From SLLW01 sp964388615 (GTDB lineage: Bacteria; Bacteroidota; Rhodothermia; Balneolales; Natronogracilivirgulaceae), in contig CAYMBG010000046.1 of the NCBI GenBank assembly GCA_964388615.1, positions 1-20,767 of the forward strand: a stretch of 20,767 nucleotides of DNA, read 5' to 3'. The position numbers were made by a program, and so were the translations under genes. A model generated the notes under the pieces. It had not been told where the DNA came from. It did no database searches and saw nothing but the letters and a program-made list of their open reading frames with translations. Positions 17,201-20,767 of the stretch are shown here, in pieces. The number at the start of each line of letters is the position of its first letter. Position 1 is the stretch's first letter.

Positions 17201-17551
17201 GGTCAACGATCCAAACTCAACATTTCCGAAATCCGGGTCACTTCAGAAACGAAAACCTCCTCTACAGTCGAAAGTATCGAAAAACCTGAAGCATTTGGAC
17301 TGAAGCAAAATTATCCAAATCCCTTTAACTCACATACTATTATCCCATTTGATCTACCGGAAGCAGCAAATGTAACACTTGAAATATTTGATGTAACCGG
17401 GAGATTGGTTGCAGAGCTGGCACATGGTTCATACCAGGCAGGCTCCCATTCTGTGACCTTTGATGCCGGTAATTTGTCAAGTGGTGTCTATATTTACCGA
17501 CTGCAAACGCATTTGGGCTCAAAATTCCGCAAAATGATTATTTTGAAGTAG
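14249..17551 (+). CDS. Secreted multidomain LTD / CotH-kinase-like protein with T9SS type A sorting domain
   Basis: This 1100-residue protein is exported by Sec, then T9SS. I chose ATG 14249 over 14219 because it directly begins a signal peptide ending S-A-E-A near residue 21. Domains in order: lamin-tail LTD (about 24-150; I-N-E-V-M-A-S-N, D-W-I-E-L-Y-N); a chitobiase-like beta domain (about 175-275; I-H-Y-T-T-D-G-S-K-P-D); a CotH-like kinase domain (about 290-690) with N-D-W-P-H-N-N (D535) and R-D-L-D-R-S-F (D568/D570); an InlB-like beta repeat (about 700-790; F-S-H-W-E); a beta-sandwich; and the sorting domain (about 1020-1100; N-Y-P-N-P-F-N, S-G-V-Y-I-Y-R-L). CotH of Bacillus phosphorylates spore-coat proteins; activity here is unproven. 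It is co-directional with the glycan genes after an 80-nt gap, so it may have its own promoter. Confidence 0.88.
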   Translation: MTKAIVLSIILLLTHIFSAEATTPTVAINEVMASNGSTIYDEDGDAEDWIELYNFGDEPVDLQWFGLSDDYEDPYRWIFPDITINPGEFLLVWASNKDRTDQDQPLHTNFAIASAGEEVLLTSVDGERLDELEPVNLPTDISIGRKPDGVGDWYFFDIPTPVMTNTTKGYQQLLSEPEFSKPAGYHTGPIELELFHPDDHVTIHYTTDGSKPDADSDIWEGPKTLYDRTSEPNDISMIRTTNSDTRSEGWNEPAGSVPKAHTIRAVATRDGYLPSAVNTHSFFIDENGSVSHELPVFSLVTDPDHLFDHETGIYVPGADGESGENYAGNFQNRGREWERKTSLEFFETDGNRVLATDMGLRIHGGWSRRNAQKSVRIYARNEYGDNRFYYSFFQDLPYNQFNRLILRNSGNDWAYSLFRDALAQKLVSHLDFDTQAYRPSVVYINGEYWGIHNIRERYDRHYMNRVYGLHEDELDLLTGRYYADEGDNEHWLGLLDYADTHDLSDESHFEHMTTLMDMENYLNYYVSKIFYAENDWPHNNIDYFRKRVPYDSTAAPGHDGRWRWMMRDLDRSFNLSTQDDFDMIEWVTLKEDGRYGEEWPNLLFRNLLENDYFRISFINRIADHLNTTFHQDRLKAAIDKQKAIIGTEIENQILRWQKQGSKEEWLEHSAGVNAMYRFVDNREDHLREHVRAHFEIDSDIVLQLDVSDPSGGYITIHTSDINSNTPGVENNPWPWTGAYFQEIPVTIQANPWPGFSFSHWEIADSVESGKHITLPMHSDTSVKAVFHEDDSELFPEPVVLAETDFEFHYWPADTISGSFPEHMAFVYMDEPDPNEYAGVSGYTDGYYNLENRTRINGLGDEGFAFINTSNPDGNPGYPGTRLGGALLALDTRDSRNIAVTFEAGTVRPNSRVYNFRLQYRLGDDGEFRDLTNKDGDPAEYLRHEQAGHTDTIGPLILPAELEDKAYIQLLWRYYYTGTHLDPDNGQRSKLNISEIRVTSETKTSSTVESIEKPEAFGLKQNYPNPFNSHTIIPFDLPEAANVTLEIFDVTGRLVAELAHGSYQAGSHSVTFDAGNLSSGVYIYRLQTHLGSKFRKMIILK

Positions 17552-17562
17552 TTCGTCGCGCT

Positions 17563-17603
17563 ACCACAAAGGAGTTATGTCACCTGAATCAATCCTTTGT
17601 GGT
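17563..17603. terminator. Perfect 11-bp inverted repeat between convergent genes (possible bidirectional terminator)
   Basis: ACCACAAAGGA (17563-17573) and TCCTTTGTGGT (17593-17603) are exact reverse complements separated by 19 nt. The element lies between the CotH-like gene (stop at 17551) and the convergent methyltransferase. The right arm lies within the methyltransferase's last four sense codons, just before its stop. Position fits a shared terminator. The loop is long, and only a short T-run (17611-17614) follows on the plus strand, so termination is uncertain. Confidence 0.45.
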
Positions 17604-18365
17604 GATCGGATTTTCCAATTTCATCAGCACCAGCCAGGAATATTGTTCCAGTGCGGGAATAACTCTCATCAACCCCTTGTCAACTGCATTTAGAAAAGAG
17701 AAACTTGCAGATTTCAAACGATCTCCGGGGAGAAAGACGGATAATATACTTGAGATATGCTGGTATTCTGCCGAAACCGAATCAAACCAGTCAGAGGCCA
17801 TCTTTATATCGGATATTAACAAAGGATGCTCATCCTCACTGCGCATTTTTGGAGTCAGGCGCCGGTACAAATTGATGAAAGGGTTGTGCCCAAGGGGTTC
17901 GATAAACACTGCCACCCCCCCCGGTTTCAAAACCCTTGCCAATTCCTGGTAAGCGGACGCTGTATTCAGATGGTGAATAATCCCTTTTCCGCAAACCACA
18001 TCGAAATAATCATCCTCGTAATCCATGGATTCCGCATTCATGACTGCAAGGTGTACCTTTTTGTGTCGCTTACCCAGTCTTTGCCAGGCCTGTTCGATGG
18101 CAACTTCCGAAAGATCGATGCCGTGACACTCAGCAGCGGAGTCAACCCAGTGCGGTGTATTTATATTCGGGCCGCAACCGATTTCCAGCACCTTTTTCCC
18201 TTGTGATCGTTCATTTATCACATCCAGATAACGAAGATCGAATTCCCGCTTGAGTCTGTAGTACTTGCTTGCAGCACTTCTGCTTGCCGACTCGGATAAA
18301 TATCTTTCGTCGTGAAAGTCCTTCTCCCTTTTGAGGATTTCATCTTGCGATTCACGTTGTTTCAT
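17589..18365 (-). CDS. Class I SAM-dependent methyltransferase
   Basis: This 258-residue soluble protein has a Methyltransf_11-type Rossmann core. Motif I is V-L-E-I-G-C-G-P-N (59-67), followed by G-I-D-L-S with acidic D84 for the SAM ribose, then F-D-V-V-C-G-K-G-I-I-H-H-L and L-K-P-G-G. The N-terminal about 55 residues are charged and helical, the C-terminal region a variable substrate cap. From context it may methylate a sugar or lipid-linked glycan intermediate, but sequence alone does not exclude another substrate. The ATG at 18365 is the natural start. It is oriented against the main glycan operon and lies 135 nt downstream of the flippase gene, with structured intergenic DNA between them, so it may be transcribed separately. 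Confidence 0.85.
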   Translation of the reverse strand: MKQRESQDEILKREKDFHDERYLSESASRSAASKYYRLKREFDLRYLDVINERSQGKKVLEIGCGPNINTPHWVDSAAECHGIDLSEVAIEQAWQRLGKRHKKVHLAVMNAESMDYEDDYFDVVCGKGIIHHLNTASAYQELARVLKPGGVAVFIEPLGHNPFINLYRRLTPKMRSEDEHPLLISDIKMASDWFDSVSAEYQHISSILSVFLPGDRLKSASFSFLNAVDKGLMRVIPALEQYSWLVLMKLENPITTKD

Positions 18366-18403
18366 GTGTTTAAATGTTTCGATTTATCGTGTCAGATGTA
18401 ATG

Positions 18404-18457
18404 ACATGACCGTATTTAATCATACGTCTGTGTGTCCGGACGCTATCCCGGTCATGT
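18404..18457. repeat. Inverted repeat upstream of the methyltransferase gene
   Basis: ACATGACCG (18404-18412) and CGGTCATGT (18449-18457) are perfect 9-bp inverted arms around a 36-nt spacer that contains the 8-bp palindrome GTCCGGAC (18434-18441). It lies in the 135-nt gap between flippase and methyltransferase, 40-90 nt before the methyltransferase ATG. It could be an operator or a structured leader. No clear promoter box was found here. Confidence 0.35.
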
Positions 18458-18500
18458 GCATTTCATGTGTTTTTTATAATTTACGATTCATAATGCCACT

Positions 18501-19793
18501 CTAAACATATTTTTCGGCGGCTTTTGCAAGCGAGTAATACCAAATAAGCAGATAAATGCTGAATAATACCCCGACAGCAGAATAAAGCGACAAGGCAAGC
18601 CAGATGTTATCCTGATAGATCCCGGCAACAAGTGCCATCAATCGGGATAACATGAAAGTAACATCAATAAGAAATGCTTTTTTTTGCCTGCCCAGCAACA
18701 ACGGAATGAAATTCAGTGGCGTCACAATAAAAACCAGAAAAACAAATGGAGTGAGGATACGCACAAAATAACCGGTCATCTCCCATCCCGGACCCAAAAA
18801 CCAGGAAAACAGTGGCGGACTCACCCAAAAAAGCAAAAGAAACGGCAAAATACCAATGGCTGCCAAAAGTAGCAGCGTGCTCTTGACAAAGGGTATGAGC
18901 TTGTCCTGATTTCCATATTTTTCCGATATACGCTGACTGAACACCTGATAAGCAGCCTGGCCAATGACCTGAACGGGTGAATAAAGCGCTTTGTGAGCCA
19001 TGGCATAGAATCCGGCAATAGCCTCCGAAAACCAGGAATTGAAAAGCAACACCGGAAAGTTGTTTGAAATGGAGGTTGTCAGCGCATGTGGGGTGTTATA
19101 AATTGGGAAATTACTGTAGCGTCTTGCCATGACAACCATCCTCCTGGGTGAAACGCCAGCTAAAATGGAGGACCGCAGCTTTTGCCGTTGCCAAAGCAAA
19201 AAGATCATACCCAGAAAATCACCAAGTACCTTCCCCAGGACCAACCCTGCCTGCTGTAATTGCTGAAGCCCCATTCCAATTTGGAAAACAGCTGTTGAGG
19301 ATGAACTTGTGATCTTTCCCGCAGCAATGGTGCCGTACTTTTTTTGCCTGTTCAGGCTGAATGTGAGTATCATGAAAATACTGAAAGATACTACCGATAG
19401 CGGCAGCAGATACACCAGCCGACCCAGCGCTTGAATATTAAGTACCTCTGCAATAAATGGCCTGAATAGAAGCAGAACGATCAACAACAGCATGCCGGTC
19501 AGCATCGCCAGCGATATGGCCAGCATCGTAATATTGTTAGCTGCTGATTGACTGCGGGGAATCAGCGTTGCAAATTCGTACCGCAGTGAAGCTGCACAAT
19601 AACAAATCATCAGCAGCGACAGAAAAGTAGCATAGACACCTATTTCATCCGGAGTATAGAGTCGTGTCAACACCGGTAAAACGGCAATACCCAACAAGTG
19701 GGCAAAGCCGGTTCCCGACATCAGTTTGCCAAGGTTCCCGACAAAACCGGATAAAAGTACTTGCTCTTTGAATCGTGAATAATTCCATGCCAT
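18501..19793 (-). CDS. Wzx-like polysaccharide flippase (MOP superfamily)
   Basis: This 430-residue polytopic inner-membrane protein (about 12 helices) is of the oligosaccharide flippase type. The N-terminus has L-L-S-G-F-V-G-N, then V-L-P-V-L-T-R-L-Y-T-P-D-E-I-G-V-Y, a hallmark of Wzx-like proteins (short cytoplasmic start, conserved first loop). It is expected to move undecaprenyl-diphosphate-linked repeat units across the inner membrane. I start it at ATG 19793; the upstream ATG at 19851-19853 would add 20 hydrophobic residues not usual for the family and would overlap the possible small ORF on the other strand. Its orientation is opposite to the main operon. With the Wzy_C-type, Wzz-like and SLBB proteins it completes the core of a Wzx/Wzy-dependent pathway. 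Confidence 0.87.
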   Translation of the reverse strand: MAWNYSRFKEQVLLSGFVGNLGKLMSGTGFAHLLGIAVLPVLTRLYTPDEIGVYATFLSLLMICYCAASLRYEFATLIPRSQSAANNITMLAISLAMLTGMLLLIVLLLFRPFIAEVLNIQALGRLVYLLPLSVVSFSIFMILTFSLNRQKKYGTIAAGKITSSSSTAVFQIGMGLQQLQQAGLVLGKVLGDFLGMIFLLWQRQKLRSSILAGVSPRRMVVMARRYSNFPIYNTPHALTTSISNNFPVLLFNSWFSEAIAGFYAMAHKALYSPVQVIGQAAYQVFSQRISEKYGNQDKLIPFVKSTLLLLAAIGILPFLLLFWVSPPLFSWFLGPGWEMTGYFVRILTPFVFLVFIVTPLNFIPLLLGRQKKAFLIDVTFMLSRLMALVAGIYQDNIWLALSLYSAVGVLFSIYLLIWYYSLAKAAEKYV

Positions 19794-19835
19794 AGCGCTC
19801 AAAATAGTGAGAAATAGCCATATTACCGACACCAA

Positions 19836-19976
19836 ATGACCACCCGTACACATCTTATCATCTATGCCGGTTTTATACTCACCGCTACAACTTACGTCAC
19901 AAGTTTGTATTTTGGACCTGAAATACAGGAATTAATGCTCCAAGACTTTTCACAACTTCCATCTCATGTCGGATAA
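19836..19976 (+). CDS. Possible small membrane protein (46 aa) upstream of the GT2 gene
   Basis: This 46-codon ORF starts at ATG 19836 and stops at TAA 19974-19976. It has a basic N-terminus (M-T-T-R-T-H), a hydrophobic stretch of about 18 residues (I-I-Y-A-G-F-I-L-T-A and on), and an acidic/polar tail. That would fit a single-pass membrane protein with its tail outside. Its stop overlaps the start of the glycosyltransferase gene by 11 nt, as in translationally coupled gene pairs. I do not recognise a family. It could also be a chance frame in the 172-nt divergent gap between the flippase (start 19793) and the glycosyltransferase. Confidence 0.35.
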   Translation: MTTRTHLIIYAGFILTATTYVTSLYFGPEIQELMLQDFSQLPSHVG

Positions 19977-20767
19977 TCCACTGGTAACAGTAGTCATTCC
20001 AACCTACAACCGGCCCGATCATTTGCGTCGTGCCCTTGCCTCGGTTCTGGATCAAAAAGGGGTAATACAAGAAGTTATCGTTGTTGATGACGCTTCAGAC
20101 CTGGATATGTCCGATGAACTCGAAAAATATCCACAGGTCACCTATCTCCGTAATGCGAAAAACATGGGCGGCGGATATGCCAGAAATCGCGGATTACAGG
20201 CAGCGAAAGGTACATATATCAATTTTTTAGATGATGACGATGAGTTTTTGGACGGCAAACTCCGAAAGCAGGTTCACCAGTTCGAGATCTCCGATATAGC
20301 CCCGCTCGGCATGGTAAGCTGCCATTTACGAGACCTGCGATCGGGAAAGGAAGTTCTGCTTCGAAACAAATGTCGCGGTGATATATACAAAGCATCACTA
20401 CAAGGATATACGGTCAATTTGACATCCTCCATGCTGTTCAAAACCGAAGCCGTTCGTTACATCGGTGGCTTCGACGAAACCCTTCCGGCCAATCAGGAGT
20501 ATGACCTGATCATCCGGTTTAGCAAACATTACGGCGTAGATTATGTTGATGAAGTGCTGGCGCGTGCCAACCGCTCAGTCGGACAAATACACTCGAATTT
20601 CGAAAAAAAACGAGATGGAGCCATACGGCTATTTGATAAATATGATAATGACTATCGTAAGATTGGTTTTGCTTTCCGTTTAAAAATGCGAATCAAGTTG
20701 GTTATTCTGCTTTTTCGATTTTGGATAGGAAAGCGATTTGGAGAAAAAGCCTATCGAATGCTGCTGA
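19966..20767 (+). CDS. Family 2 glycosyltransferase, 3' end outside window
   Basis: The reading frame stays open for 267 codons to the window edge, so the protein is incomplete at the C-terminus. It is a GT-A fold family 2 transferase. V-T-V-V-I-P-T-Y-N-R-P opens the domain, V-V-D-D-A-S (D41/D42) binds the nucleotide, F-L-D-D-D-D-E-F (D89-D92) supplies the metal-binding DXD, and Q-E-Y-D-L (E178, D180) matches the ED motif that holds the catalytic base. The visible C-terminal part turns basic and hydrophobic (L-V-I-L-L-F-R-F-W), suggesting membrane association. It probably extends the lipid-linked unit in the cytoplasm; sugar specificity is unknown. It is divergent from the flippase gene and may open a further glycan operon to the right. 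Confidence 0.88.
   Translation, partial: MSDNPLVTVVIPTYNRPDHLRRALASVLDQKGVIQEVIVVDDASDLDMSDELEKYPQVTYLRNAKNMGGGYARNRGLQAAKGTYINFLDDDDEFLDGKLRKQVHQFEISDIAPLGMVSCHLRDLRSGKEVLLRNKCRGDIYKASLQGYTVNLTSSMLFKTEAVRYIGGFDETLPANQEYDLIIRFSKHYGVDYVDEVLARANRSVGQIHSNFEKKRDGAIRLFDKYDNDYRKIGFAFRLKMRIKLVILLFRFWIGKRFGEKAYRMLL

Noticed and set aside
17577..17693. 38-codon plus-strand ORF with a GGAG sequence just before its ATG
   Set aside because: The GGAG is only two bases from the ATG, the genome does not use Shine-Dalgarno sites, and the frame is antisense to the methyltransferase 3' end.

Overview
This 20.8-kb window looks like a chromosomal segment of an FCB-group (Bacteroidota-related) bacterium, most likely Balneolota/Rhodothermota-like. 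Three signs support this. The large surface protein ends in a type A T9SS sorting domain with an N-Y-P-N-P-F-N motif. There is a DUF4293 membrane protein, a family I know mainly from Bacteroidota. Start codons almost never have a Shine-Dalgarno sequence in front of them. The species cannot be named from sequence reading alone. I see no rRNA, tRNA, CRISPR array, transposase, integrase or plasmid/phage gene.

Left part (1-2775, plus strand): a compact three-gene partner-switching module. It encodes a STAS anti-sigma antagonist, an RsbW-like HATPase kinase and a double-GAF PP2C (SpoIIE/RsbU-like) phosphatase, separated by about 10 nt. No sigma factor or other output protein lies beside it. Facing it is an MltF-like lipoprotein lytic transglycosylase (minus strand). 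Next comes a divergent transporter region: a two-gene minus-strand operon (DUF4293 protein, then a DMT/EamA exporter) and a second DMT exporter on the plus strand.

Right part (7034-20767): an exopolysaccharide/O-antigen-type locus. On the plus strand lie a Wza-like SLBB outer-membrane exporter, a WbuB/WcaI-like GT4 glycosyltransferase, a Wzz-like chain-length/co-polymerase protein without a kinase domain, an O-antigen ligase/polymerase-like membrane protein, a second GT4 glycosyltransferase, and an ~1100-residue secreted LTD/CotH-kinase-like/T9SS protein. A convergent pair on the minus strand follows: a SAM methyltransferase and a Wzx-like flippase. Then, divergent and running off the window, comes a family 2 glycosyltransferase, possibly preceded by a 46-codon membrane ORF. 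Together these suggest Wzx/Wzy-dependent glycan assembly. Glycosyltransferases and the methyltransferase would build the unit, Wzx would flip it, the Wzy_C-type protein would polymerise or ligate it, Wzz would set its length and the SLBB protein would pass it through the outer membrane. The initiating phosphoglycosyltransferase, a BY-kinase and sugar-nucleotide genes are not in the window and may lie to the right.

The most notable points are: the CotH/T9SS cargo gene lying co-directionally in the glycan locus; the partner-switching module without a visible target; the unannotated small membrane ORF at 19836-19976; and structured intergenic DNA at 17563-17603 and 18366-18500. No gap between genes exceeds 300 bases. 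I found no convincing case for a wholly new system; the CotH-glycan association is the best candidate for a new link.
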